In this document: positions 29,334 through 37,893 of the stretch, one piece after another
Numbering within the stretch: position 1 is the first letter of the stretch
How the letters are laid out: every line of letters starts with the position of its first letter
From: Christiangramia fulva
GTDB taxonomy: Bacteria; Bacteroidota; Bacteroidia; Flavobacteriales; Flavobacteriaceae
DNA length: 64,000 nucleotides
Reading direction: 5' to 3'
Assembly (NCBI RefSeq): GCF_003024155.1
Contig: NZ_CP028136.1
Span: 744,001 to 808,000, forward strand
Program-made: the position numbers and the translations under genes
Notes under the pieces: model-generated
What the model was told of the DNA's origin: nothing
The model's input: the letters and a program-made list of their open reading frames with translations, nothing else
Databases searched by the model: none

Positions 29334-30860
29334 TTATTCTTTAACCCAACCTCGTTCCTTCAGGTAAAGGAGCAGATCTTTGCTGGATGTGGAAAAGGCC
29401 GGAAGCCAAAGCCCCTGCCGCTCGCGTTTCCACCACTTGCCTTCTTTATTATCAGGCTTCGCAAACTGATAGGTATATAATACCGCCCGCACATATTTAG
29501 GAGGCCCGTCTGGAAAAGGATTTTTCTCAAAAAGTTCAAGTGTAGAAGGATCATTTTGCAATAATTTCCATACCAGATTCAGCGTCCATGGATATTGCGA
29601 GGGAGAAGCCATAGAAGCGAACCACATTTGCCAGTCCAGCCGCAAATGGTATGGGGCCACCTGTGGAGGCCGCTCATCCAGGCGTACGGGCAACCCCTTA
29701 TAAATATACGGCTTCCAGTTAGCCGAAGAATCTGGTTGCTCATCATTAGTTCCTTCAAATACCACATTATACCTGATCTCACCAACGGTACCAAAAGCTC
29801 CGTAGGTATTCACCAGGTCAAAAGGGTCATAAGAAGTATTCATAATTTGCGTGGGCGAAAGAATATTCATAAGCGGTTGAATGCTCAAAACCGCCACTAA
29901 AGCCACCACGACCCAGGAAGTTATTTTCATCGGTTTGGATTCTTCCGAGTGGTTTTCTGCTTCTTCTGCTTTGCGCACCAGAGATCCGGGCAGAATTGTT
30001 GCCCAGAATCCGTCATCAAAACAGGCGAGTGCAGGTACTATGGTCAGCCAGTTCAGGAAAGAAAGATTTCCGCTCAGGATCAGGATCACCTGAAGCATTA
30101 TCATAACTATTCCCGCTATGTGACGCGTAATACGTGGTCCGAAAGCGAAAAAAGGAGCAACAAGTTCGGCCAGCCAGTTATACCAGACCCCGATTTTCAG
30201 GATAAAATGAGGTAAGAAGAAAAACCACCGACTCAGCGGCCCAGGCAGAGGCTGGGTTTCAAAATGATAAAAAAGAGCCGTGGCATTGCTCCATAATTTG
30301 CTTCCGCGGAGTTTTATCATTCCGGCACCGAGCATGATCCGAAATATTAGAAAACGAAATAAAAAAATGACAGGTAGTGGAGCTTTTCGTTTTGGAAACA
30401 TCCGCATATCCACTAAAGGACAAAGGAAAATTGCCAGAAATCCGGTTTCCAATAGCTGAATTTCCCAGCCGTAACCATACCAGATCTGCCCGACATGAAC
30501 AATAGACATATATAATATCCAGAGAGCAGCCATGATAATGGCATTAGCAAAACCCAGCGCCACCAGGCAGGAAAGGATGAATCCTATCCAGGAAACAGTA
30601 AGCAGGGCAGTATCAGAATGCCAGAACCAGAAAAGTGAAGGCAGTTTCCAAAAAGCCGCACTTTGCGATCCCAGGGCAGTACTGATTTCCTGTAAATAGA
30701 TCCCAACCGGAGTGAGTCCGTTAACACCTATTAACGGAATAATTTGCTGTATGGCGACAAGAAAAGCCACGGCATACACTATGCCCAGCAGTCGCAAGAT
30801 CATAAAGCGCGTGAGCCAGTAAGTCCGTTTTTTACCTGATAGTTCGAAAAGAGAGGACAT
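29334..30860 (-). CDS. Lipase maturation factor (LMF1)-family membrane protein
   Basis: 508 aa with about eight membrane helices (first near 20-45). The start WLTRFMILRLLGIVYAVAF, the repeated loop with SLFWF, RFLIFRIMLGAGMIKLRGS followed by W..ATALFYHFETQP, and the C-terminal soluble part beginning TYGAFGTVGEIRYNVVFEGT and containing LRLDWQMWFAS are characteristic of the LMF1 family. In animals LMF1 helps fold secreted lipases; bacterial roles are not established. It lies 101 nt downstream of the cupredoxin D pseudogene on the same strand, and two secreted serine hydrolases are further upstream. Confidence 0.88.
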   Translation of the reverse strand: MSSLFELSGKKRTYWLTRFMILRLLGIVYAVAFLVAIQQIIPLIGVNGLTPVGIYLQEISTALGSQSAAFWKLPSLFWFWHSDTALLTVSWIGFILSCLVALGFANAIIMAALWILYMSIVHVGQIWYGYGWEIQLLETGFLAIFLCPLVDMRMFPKRKAPLPVIFLFRFLIFRIMLGAGMIKLRGSKLWSNATALFYHFETQPLPGPLSRWFFFLPHFILKIGVWYNWLAELVAPFFAFGPRITRHIAGIVMIMLQVILILSGNLSFLNWLTIVPALACFDDGFWATILPGSLVRKAEEAENHSEESKPMKITSWVVVALVAVLSIQPLMNILSPTQIMNTSYDPFDLVNTYGAFGTVGEIRYNVVFEGTNDEQPDSSANWKPYIYKGLPVRLDERPPQVAPYHLRLDWQMWFASMASPSQYPWTLNLVWKLLQNDPSTLELFEKNPFPDGPPKYVRAVLYTYQFAKPDNKEGKWWKRERQGLWLPAFSTSSKDLLLYLKERGWVKE

Positions 30861-30961
30861 CGCTTTCCCGAATTTTTATTAGTATAAGTTAATAAATTTT
30901 CAAAAAAGATTTCGGAAGGAGAGAACTTCTAGAATAGATAAATTGAAAAAGTACAATTACT

Positions 30962-32231
30962 TTATTGTACTACAATTCTCTTGATCATGTCCATTTCGTC
31001 TTGGGTGAGAGGACGTGACTCTCCAGGAGCTAAGGCCCGAACGGGGAGCCAATGCTCTTTCACATATGGAACTAGAAAATAGACGCCTTTCCAAAGATGG
31101 TAATTTGCCTTACTTTGCTCTCCGGCAGTCAGGGAAATCCTTTTTACCATTGGCTGGAATCGGTTTTGTATACCCTGGCCCACCTCTGCTCCATAGATTT
31201 CCAGGTTGTATGTATTCTAAAAACTGCTTTTCTGAAAACTCTGGCTTTAACCAAAACCATAAGTAATCAATCCGGTGACTACTATTGTTCTCAAATGTAA
31301 CGAGAGTCCGTCCTTCAGGAGCCGTAAGAACAGAATCGCTGTCCGATAACGACCACGAGATGGGCGAATTAACAGGATTACCAGAGATGGCAGGTGCCTT
31401 CCCTTCCTCAGGAATAGTAATTTCTTCGGCTAATCCATCGAGCCCCCCCTGAGTAGAGTAAAAAACATATCGCCCAGGATTCAGGTCCACCTGAAAAAGA
31501 CCCGGCTGCTGTTCAGTTCCCCCCAGGAACTCCACGGGTGACGGTGCCCGGAGTCGCCAGTTGAAAACATCTTCCATATCCTGGTCTTCCTTAAGGTGGG
31601 CTATGAAAACATCAAAAATTCCGTCATCGGCAAACTGAACATTGAAAGTGTGGGTTCCAGGCCCGATTGGCTGGTCCGTTGAATAAGCATACCGCGAAAC
31701 GGTAATGTTAACATCCGCTTTAGGCTTCTTTTCCCCGCCCAACTCCTGCGTTACACGGAAACTGCGCAGCATCCCCTTCTTGTAATGTGGAGTTCCTTCA
31801 GGAGTTCTAATTGTACACCATAGAATGTATAGTCCAGGCTTGAGGTAGACGGTAGTCTTTCCTGTTCGTCCCGGTGACAGGATTCCGGGACCTGCTTTCC
31901 AATCTCCCATTGGTAGAGAGTCCTCCAGAAAGCGCTCGCGAACAGTTGAAACACTTAAACTATTGAGGCTGTCGGGTAATTTTTGTAAGAGACCTAGGTG
32001 CTCCTCCTTTCCCTTATTCTTCATACGAAATGTCACCCAGCCCGATTTAATTTCCTCTGGCATTCCAAAAGCGTAGTCCATCTCCGTCACATCCACAATA
32101 TAACTGGAATCAGCCGGTTTAGGTTCACCTGAAGCGTTCGCAATTTTTTCTTTTTTTGAACTACTTTCCCCACAGGATAAAAGTGAACTGAGGATAATTA
32201 AAAATAAAAATTTGATAGTTTTTGTTTTCAT
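30962..32231 (-). pseudogene. triple cupredoxin-domain lipoprotein D, frameshifted
   Basis: The 5' part (from 32231) encodes 373 aa: a lipoprotein signal (LLSCGE), domain 1 with EEHLGLL and Cys-x9-His-x4-Met (CTIRTPEGTPHYKKGM), and domain 2. In domain 3 the frame leaves the family pattern after PIPANGKK. The expected continuation (RISLTAGEQSKANY ... YFLVPYVKEHW ... MDMIKRIVVQ) is open in another frame down to 30962. One extra A in the A5 run (31141-31145) explains it. The C-terminus then aligns with copy E (YFLVPFIREHY ... MDMIQKIMVQ). The shift needed is the wrong direction for the known A-rich -1 slippage sites. A single homopolymer error remains possible. Confidence 0.72.
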
Positions 32232-32254
32232 GGTTTACTTGATTAGTTATTTCT

Positions 32255-33553
32255 TTATTGAACCATGATCTTCTGGATCATGTCCATTTCAGAATCGTTG
32301 AGTGAACGTTTACCTGAATAATGCTCTCGTATGAAAGGGACTAAGAAATAAGTGCCTTTTGGCAAATCGATGCTAAATTCTTTACGCTCACCCGCTTCAG
32401 GCAGGTCGTAAGCAAGACCAAATTGGGGTATAGAATCAAAGGAGGCCTCCCGGATTCTGTCCCCAAGGCCAGCAGGCTTCCAGAATGTATAAAATTCCTT
32501 TTCAGTAAAGCCTTTCCTAAGCTTGACAAAGTCCAGACTAACACTATCGCTCCGGTTCTCCAGCGTTACAAGAGTTCGCCCGGACGGAAGAGGAATAATA
32601 GAATCCGTACCAGGGAACGAGAGTTCAACTGGCGGATTCACTGGTTCAGGAGAGATGGCCGGTGCCATACCTTTCTGGGGAATTATAATTTCAGCTCTTG
32701 ATCCTGCTACTCCGCTGAAGGGTGACACCAGGGCATAACGCCCCGGCTTGAGCATTACACTAAAAAAGCAAGATTCACTTGTTCCTCCAGTTCCCCCGAC
32801 AAACTCAAACGGAGAAGAACCCCCATGATGGCGACTGGCAAGCCAGGCAGCAACATCCTCAATGGTCTGTGTTTTCTTTAAGCGAGCTAGCTGTAAGTAA
32901 GGATAAGGGTCGCCAACAGAGCGCACACTGAAGGTATGGTGGCCAGCCCCGACAGGTCCGTCAGTAGAGATCGCCCATGCAGACAAGGTAATCTCAGTAT
33001 CGGCCTCTGGCTTCTGCGTCTGCACCGGGCCATTAATCACGCGAAAAGCGGTCACCATCCCCTTCTGATCGTGAATAACCCCCTTCGATGTCTCCAGTGG
33101 ACACCACATGAAATAGACGCCGGGGTCAAGATGAACTGTAGTCTGGCCAGTATGACTAGGAGACACGGGAGAAAGAACCTCGAATTCAGGGGATCGGCCA
33201 TGGCTAAGGCTTGAAAAGTGCCAGTCCCGATCAGTGCCCAGTTTAATAGCTTCCTTCACAAGATCCTTTGCAGCCCCAAAGTCGAGGCTGTCAGTAGCAG
33301 GCATAATCAAAGCAGCGTGTTCCTCAGTTCCCAGATTCTCCATTCGGAAGGTCACCCAGCCCGATTTGATTTCCTCGGGCATACCAAAGGCATAGTCGAG
33401 GGCTTTGACGTCTATGAAATAGCTGTCATTAATGGATTTAGAGGTACCAAAATAATTATCTGCTTTTTCCTTTTTGGAAATGCTTTCTCCAGACCATATT
33501 AGTGAGCTAAAGAGAATAGTAATAGTTAAAAAATCGAATGTTAGTGCTTTCAT
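32255..33553 (-). CDS. secreted triple cupredoxin-domain protein E
   Basis: 432 aa, intact. Domain 1 has TEEHAALI and CPLETSKGVIHDQKGM (Cys-x9-His-x4-Met). Domains 2 and 3 lack Cys and are probably structural. The N-terminus is very like copy D, but where D has the lipobox LLSCGE this copy reads LIWSGE: the Cys codon TGT has become TCT, so it is unlikely to be lipidated. It starts 51 nt after serine hydrolase 1 and is followed by D after 23 nt, in one operon. It shares a 31-nt leader with serine hydrolase 2. Function unknown. Confidence 0.78.
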   Translation of the reverse strand: MKALTFDFLTITILFSSLIWSGESISKKEKADNYFGTSKSINDSYFIDVKALDYAFGMPEEIKSGWVTFRMENLGTEEHAALIMPATDSLDFGAAKDLVKEAIKLGTDRDWHFSSLSHGRSPEFEVLSPVSPSHTGQTTVHLDPGVYFMWCPLETSKGVIHDQKGMVTAFRVINGPVQTQKPEADTEITLSAWAISTDGPVGAGHHTFSVRSVGDPYPYLQLARLKKTQTIEDVAAWLASRHHGGSSPFEFVGGTGGTSESCFFSVMLKPGRYALVSPFSGVAGSRAEIIIPQKGMAPAISPEPVNPPVELSFPGTDSIIPLPSGRTLVTLENRSDSVSLDFVKLRKGFTEKEFYTFWKPAGLGDRIREASFDSIPQFGLAYDLPEAGERKEFSIDLPKGTYFLVPFIREHYSGKRSLNDSEMDMIQKIMVQ

Positions 33554-33574
33554 AATTTTCTTATTTAATTGGTG
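33544..33574 (-). repeat. 31-nt leader repeat, copy at gene E
   Basis: Covers the first codons (MKA) and the leader of cupredoxin gene E. An identical 31-nt sequence spans the start of serine hydrolase 2 at 37018-37048, although the two proteins are unrelated beyond the first codons. Confidence 0.8.
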
Positions 33575-33603
33575 TTTGTTATTGAGACAGATTTCCGATC
33601 TTA

Positions 33604-35304
33604 TTACTTCTGTTTTTCAAACCAGAGGTTTCGGGTGCGGCCCGCGGAAACTTTAAAGCCAGTGATCTTTCCATTTATATCACGCTTGAAATGAATTTTA
33701 AGTAGTGGATATTCGCCCGCAAATACATCCTGTTCTATGGGTTTAAGCTGTAAATCCCCGCCCCGGCGGTCCTTTGTCATTAGGATTCCATTGTTGATAT
33801 CAAGCTTTATAAAGCTTTCCAGTTCAGAACTATAGTATTTTCCAGTATAATCCTGCAATTTATCCATTGTGGGATGCGAGGATTCGATACGCTTCAGCAT
33901 CGGTTGGTCATCTTCACTGATAAGAATCAATTGCTCTACAGTTCCATCACTTCTCCGCTTAAAACTTACCCGGCGGGCGCTTCCATCCTCATACTGAAAC
34001 AGGGTATCCGAAAGTGCTACAAGCGGAATGTGTTCTCCTGGTAATGAAGTTTCAAAAAGTTGTCCATGTGAAGTCTCATAAATTATTGCGGGAATAGGGA
34101 AGTTCTCTGGCGCCCGATACGTACCCGCATAATTCTCCAGTAGTTCAGGAGCGACATGCACTGTTTCCCGATTAGCAATGGATTTCCCATGTTCTTTCGG
34201 TTCCATGTAATTTTCGAGGTATATATCAGCGACCTGAAGTGCTCTTTTTCCGGCATTCCCATCCCTTCTATTACAAAGGGTGATGACAGTAAAATTATAA
34301 TCTGGAAAGCGCCTTAGATAAGTACGGTAACCTTCATATGCTCCCCCATGTCCAACAGTGCGCAGGCCACGATAATCTCCTATCCCTAACCCAAGGGCAT
34401 AATCGAGGGTATCACCATTTTTGAGAATTCCCCGGGTAAGCATCATATTTGCTACTTTTTCTCCGCCAACTTTATGGCTTTCCAAATTATCAGCCCAACG
34501 AGCAAGATCTTCGATATTTGAATAAACCCCTCCGCTACCAACCACATCAAAACCGGGCATGTTTAGTTGATATCCAAACCCGGAAGTTGAATCTTTTTCA
34601 TAAGCCATCGCTCTGTCTTCAATAAGCATGTTATGATTATCCCTATATGTAGTACGTTTCATTCCGAGTGGGCCGAAAATATGTTTTTCAGCAAATTCTT
34701 TGAGAGACTGACCACTCACACGCTCCACGAGAACACCTAGAAGGAAATAACCTGTATTGCTATAAAGATATTCCGTACCCGGCTGAAAGTTCAATTCTTG
34801 TTGTCTGCTTATGATATTTAATGTCTCATTTGTTGTTAATCTTCCATCATTGGGTCTACCTGCAATCGATAGAAGTGCTAGAAAGTCTCTTAGCCCGCTA
34901 GTGTGATGGAGTAGATTTTTAATGGTAATTGTTTGGCCATAATCGGGTAGCTCGGGAATCCATTTACGGATATCATCATCCAGGGAAAGTTTACCTTCAT
35001 CTGCCAGAAGGGCTACAGCAAAGGCCGTAAACTGTTTTGAAACACTCGCAAGATAAAAATTAGTCTCAGGAGTTATAGGCGCATCATGCTCCAGGTCGGC
35101 CATGCCGTATCCTTTTGCAAAAATGAGCTTGCCATCCTGCACGACGCCTACGGCGCAGCCGGGTGCATCGTTACGGTCATAATCGGCCATAATTGAATCG
35201 ACCTTCTCGGCTTTTCCCTTTAAAGTTACCGGTTGTTTGGTTTGGGCAAATGAATATTGGAAAACAAAAAGGATAAATAAGAATGTTATATTTAGTGTTT
35301 TCAT
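33604..35304 (-). CDS. secreted serine hydrolase 1, class C beta-lactamase/penicillin-binding fold
   Basis: 566 aa. Signal peptide (MKTLNITFLFILFVFQYSFA, AQ cleavage). Beta-lactamase-family domain about 30-370 with S87-x-x-K90 (SVSK), the Tyr-x-Asn motif in YSNTGYFLLG, and HGGAYEGYR as the third motif. A C-terminal lipocalin-like region (about 400-566) ends SAGRTRNLWFEKQK. Such proteins are esterases, D-amino-acid peptidases or amidases, and the substrate is not evident. It follows serine hydrolase 2 by 10 nt and precedes cupredoxin E by 50 nt, in one minus-strand operon. Confidence 0.88.
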   Translation of the reverse strand: MKTLNITFLFILFVFQYSFAQTKQPVTLKGKAEKVDSIMADYDRNDAPGCAVGVVQDGKLIFAKGYGMADLEHDAPITPETNFYLASVSKQFTAFAVALLADEGKLSLDDDIRKWIPELPDYGQTITIKNLLHHTSGLRDFLALLSIAGRPNDGRLTTNETLNIISRQQELNFQPGTEYLYSNTGYFLLGVLVERVSGQSLKEFAEKHIFGPLGMKRTTYRDNHNMLIEDRAMAYEKDSTSGFGYQLNMPGFDVVGSGGVYSNIEDLARWADNLESHKVGGEKVANMMLTRGILKNGDTLDYALGLGIGDYRGLRTVGHGGAYEGYRTYLRRFPDYNFTVITLCNRRDGNAGKRALQVADIYLENYMEPKEHGKSIANRETVHVAPELLENYAGTYRAPENFPIPAIIYETSHGQLFETSLPGEHIPLVALSDTLFQYEDGSARRVSFKRRSDGTVEQLILISEDDQPMLKRIESSHPTMDKLQDYTGKYYSSELESFIKLDINNGILMTKDRRGGDLQLKPIEQDVFAGEYPLLKIHFKRDINGKITGFKVSAGRTRNLWFEKQK

Positions 35305-35314
35305 ATCTGTGTGG

Positions 35315-37027
35315 TTAAAAGTGATCGTTATACATGTTTAATTCTATTTTCTCAAACCATACATTGCGCGTACGTCCCACCGAGACCATAAAGCCTTTGA
35401 TTTGTCCTTCTACATCCCGTTCAAAGCGAACATCCTGTAAAGGTAGTCCCCCCAAAAATTTGTTCTGCTCCGTTGGCATAAGGGGGATATTTCCATTCCA
35501 CCGGTGCCGGGCAATAAGTTTGTCGTTCTCCACGACCAGGGTGTAAAGAGTTTCTAACTCAGGACTATAATATTTTCCGGTAAAAGCCTGCAGCTCTATC
35601 TCAGAAGGATGCCACGGCTTGACGCGGCGGAGCACCGGTGAGTCTTCATTGCTAATGATGGTTGCACTTGGTACACTTCCATCACGCGCTTGATGGAAGC
35701 TTATCCTGTTTGAACTTTCCGCAAGTTGAAATACTGAGTCAGATACGGCTATCATGGGAACATTCTCGTCTGGAAACACATTGAAAAGTTTCCCATCTTT
35801 ATATTTCCAGGTTAGTGAAGGGAGAACAAAGCTTTTAGGTGCTCGGTATGTGCCGACATATCTTTTGAGTAATAGGGAATCAACCTTTATTCCCTCTCCA
35901 AAACTTAGAGGCTCAATTGCCTGCTCTGATGGCTCCAGGTGTTCTTTAAAGAAAATATCAGTTACCTTATCTGCTACAGTTCCCATGTCATCGTTTCTCA
36001 TTACTACCACGCCTGCATCCAAATCTGGGTAATAGCTAATCACCGATTTGAAAGCGGCATGACTACCAGTGTGGCTGATCCTATTTAGACCTCGGTACTT
36101 GTTTATGCCAAGGCCAAGTGCGTAATCACTCGTGTCACCTGAAGTAAAAACAAATCGTTCGCGCATTCTATTCTGCACCCCCCAGCCTCCAAGTTCGGCC
36201 GTATGGAAATTATTTAACCATTTTGCGAGATCACCTACGGTTGTGTAAATGTCTGCGGCGCCCTGATAAACGCGGTTGCTAAAAGCCGTTCGATAACCTC
36301 CGTGCTTGGCCTTGTAATATGAATCTGCGGCACCCGGAATTACCTGCTCGATGTCCTTTTCGATTAGCGTTTGATTCATTCCTAATGGTTCGAAGATATT
36401 TTCCTGCATCCAGTCTGCGAAAGGCGTCCCCGTGACGCGTGCCACAACCATAGAAAGCAACACGTAAGCACTACTGTTGTACTGGTGCTCTGAGCCAGGA
36501 GGAAACTCCAGTTTAGTTTGACGTTTAACAACTTCCAGTGCACCTTCAGGTTCCAGACGGTCTTGCCCCGGGATATGCCCCGCCAATTCTGCCATGCCAT
36601 AGGTTTCCCGTAGCCCGCTAGTATGCGTAAGCAGGTGTCTCAGGGTCACTTCCTGTTTAAAATCAGGAATTTCAGGAAGGTACTTCTGCACGGGGTCATC
36701 CAATGAAAGTTCGCCCCTGCTTTCCAAAAGTGCTAAGGCGAAAGCAGTAAATTGTTTAGAATCGCTGCCAATATCGAAGCGGGTGTTGATAGTAATAGGG
36801 ATACTATCATTGAGATCGGCCATGCCGTAACCTTTAGCAAAAATGAGTTCGCCGTCCTGAACAACTCCTATCACCGCACCCGGAGTATCATCATGATCAA
36901 AGTTGGCCATTAGGGAATCTATTTGCGCTTCTTTTTGCTTCAAGTTGGCCTGTTTTGCTGGCTGCGCAAATACACCTTGGAAGGTGAGTAAAAGGCCAAT
37001 AATTAGAGTTGCTGTCTGTGCTTTCAT
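35315..37027 (-). CDS. secreted serine hydrolase 2, class C beta-lactamase/penicillin-binding fold
   Basis: 570 aa, paralogue of serine hydrolase 1 along its length. Signal peptide at 1-21 (FAQ cleavage). Nucleophile motif S88-x-x-K91 (SDSK). The second motif is YNSSAY, so the usual Tyr-x-Asn has Ser at the third position. The third motif is SHTGSHAAF. It has the same C-terminal lipocalin-like domain, ending VGRTRNVWFEK. It is the first intact gene of the operon. A decayed fragment of a third copy lies just upstream at 37069-37234. Confidence 0.86.
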   Translation of the reverse strand: MKAQTATLIIGLLLTFQGVFAQPAKQANLKQKEAQIDSLMANFDHDDTPGAVIGVVQDGELIFAKGYGMADLNDSIPITINTRFDIGSDSKQFTAFALALLESRGELSLDDPVQKYLPEIPDFKQEVTLRHLLTHTSGLRETYGMAELAGHIPGQDRLEPEGALEVVKRQTKLEFPPGSEHQYNSSAYVLLSMVVARVTGTPFADWMQENIFEPLGMNQTLIEKDIEQVIPGAADSYYKAKHGGYRTAFSNRVYQGAADIYTTVGDLAKWLNNFHTAELGGWGVQNRMRERFVFTSGDTSDYALGLGINKYRGLNRISHTGSHAAFKSVISYYPDLDAGVVVMRNDDMGTVADKVTDIFFKEHLEPSEQAIEPLSFGEGIKVDSLLLKRYVGTYRAPKSFVLPSLTWKYKDGKLFNVFPDENVPMIAVSDSVFQLAESSNRISFHQARDGSVPSATIISNEDSPVLRRVKPWHPSEIELQAFTGKYYSPELETLYTLVVENDKLIARHRWNGNIPLMPTEQNKFLGGLPLQDVRFERDVEGQIKGFMVSVGRTRNVWFEKIELNMYNDHF

Positions 37028-37048
37028 AATTTTCTTATTTAATTGGTG
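37018..37048 (-). repeat. 31-nt leader repeat, copy at serine hydrolase 2
   Basis: Identical to 33544-33574 (start region of cupredoxin E); similarity continues a few bases further with a mismatch. It indicates a recent copying or recombination event between leaders within the cluster. Confidence 0.8.
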
Positions 37049-37068
37049 GTTGTGTTTAAGATTTACTT

Positions 37069-37234
37069 CTATCTGGTTATTTTAATTTCTTGAAGCGGAC
37101 GTTTCGGGTGCGGCCCTCGAAAACTTTAAAGCCCGTGATCTCCAATTTTAGCATATACGAAACTTAGAATCTCAAAAGGTCTGCCGTCCCGGAATCCTTC
37201 CCTTTGGGGAAGTTGAGTAGTTTAGTGATTTCAT
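37069..37234 (-). pseudogene. remnant of a third serine hydrolase gene
   Basis: On the minus strand the stretch ending at 37069 reads ITGFKVFEGRTRNVRFKK, which matches the C-terminal end of both neighbouring serine hydrolases (ITGFKVSAGRTRNLWFEK). About 100 nt upstream an ATG at 37234 begins MKSLNYS in another frame, with a leader resembling the cluster's other gene starts. So a start and an end survive, while nearly all of the 1.7-kb body is gone. Confidence 0.7.
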
Positions 37235-37610
37235 AATATTTAATTTTTATGATAATGAGCAGGAAAAAATCTTTTCTTTCCGGCTTTGAAATTTGGTAAT
37301 CCTGTATAAATTCTGCCACTCTTTTCTGACATACAAATCAGAAGTTTTAAAAAGTGGTTCCTTGAGGCATAGTTACTTTTCCGAAGACGTTAAGGTCGAC
37401 GATATATTGGGGAGAGTGCTCTGTCGTTATTTAGTGTAGTGATTCTTTATACCTAAAAACAGTAAAAGGTTTCCGGGTATAGAATTAAGGGAATTCAAAT
37501 TTTTTGCTGTTTGGTCCTTTTTTTTTAATGATCCGTCATAAATCCTCAAAAAAATTGAATTTCTATTATTAATAATAATGATAATTATCCTTAATTGAAA
37601 GTCTTCCTTT

Positions 37611-37634
37611 AAAAAAGGGGAAAAATCCCCCCTT
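37611..37634. promoter_or_regulatory. 24-bp element shared by the two cupredoxin operons, copy 2
   Basis: Identical over 24 bases to 27633-27656, with unrelated flanks. It is 377 nt upstream of the decayed hydrolase start and 584 nt upstream of serine hydrolase 2, the current head of the operon. Confidence 0.6.
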
Positions 37635-37803
37635 AGAAAAAGTTAAGGATCGAGGGTTAAAAAAATCACAACTTACTGATTAATAAAACTTTGTGACCTG
37701 TTTTGGAAAATAAGATGCTGTAAAGGAAATTTTTGATAGTAAAGAGTTAAATAAGCTGCACTTATACAGAAACTAAAGTCAAAACACCCAAACCTACGAA
37801 TTG

Positions 37804-37817
37804 CTGATTTTAATCAG
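37804..37817. promoter_or_regulatory. FNR-like dyad upstream of pta
   Basis: CTGAT-TTTA-ATCAG, differing from the FNR consensus TTGAT-N4-ATCAA only at the outer base of each half. The same half-sites occur before the N-ATPase operon at 61417-61430. Its centre is 57.5 nt upstream of the pta -7 element. Confidence 0.4.
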
Positions 37818-37867
37818 ATTTCAGAGTATTTTAACCTTGCGCATCATAGCTTCTTTCTTATTCAGCT

Positions 37868-37875
37868 TAATTTTG
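37868..37875 (+). promoter_or_regulatory. -7 element of pta
   Basis: TAATTTTG, an exact TAnnTTTG match, 18 nt before the ATG at 37894. The leader would be very short. There is no clear -33 TTTG at the normal spacing. Confidence 0.45.
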
Positions 37876-37893
37876 TACCTCAAATTGAGAACC

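Larger units (their letters stand above)
37235..37893. other. intergenic region upstream of pta
   Basis: About 660 bases between the decayed hydrolase and pta. It contains the second 24-bp element (37611-37634), an FNR-like dyad (37804-37817) and a -7 element for pta (37868-37875). The stretch 37235-37610 is A/T-rich and shows no gene or repeat that I can support. Confidence 0.6.

Noticed and set aside
31130..31160. Programmed ribosomal frameshift in cupredoxin copy D
   Set aside because: The A5-G site resembles dnaX-type slippery sequence, but rejoining the family frame needs a +1 (or -2) step, not -1, and no pausing hairpin follows.
23712..33553. Cupredoxin-like proteins as multicopper oxidases or nitrite reductases
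   Set aside because: No HxH pairs for a trinuclear or type-2 copper site are present, and the type-1 pattern is in domain 1 only.
33604..37027. Serine hydrolases as antibiotic-resistance beta-lactamases
   Set aside because: They have the class C fold but a long C-terminal lipocalin-like domain and genomic context typical of esterase/peptidase relatives; nothing indicates beta-lactam hydrolysis.
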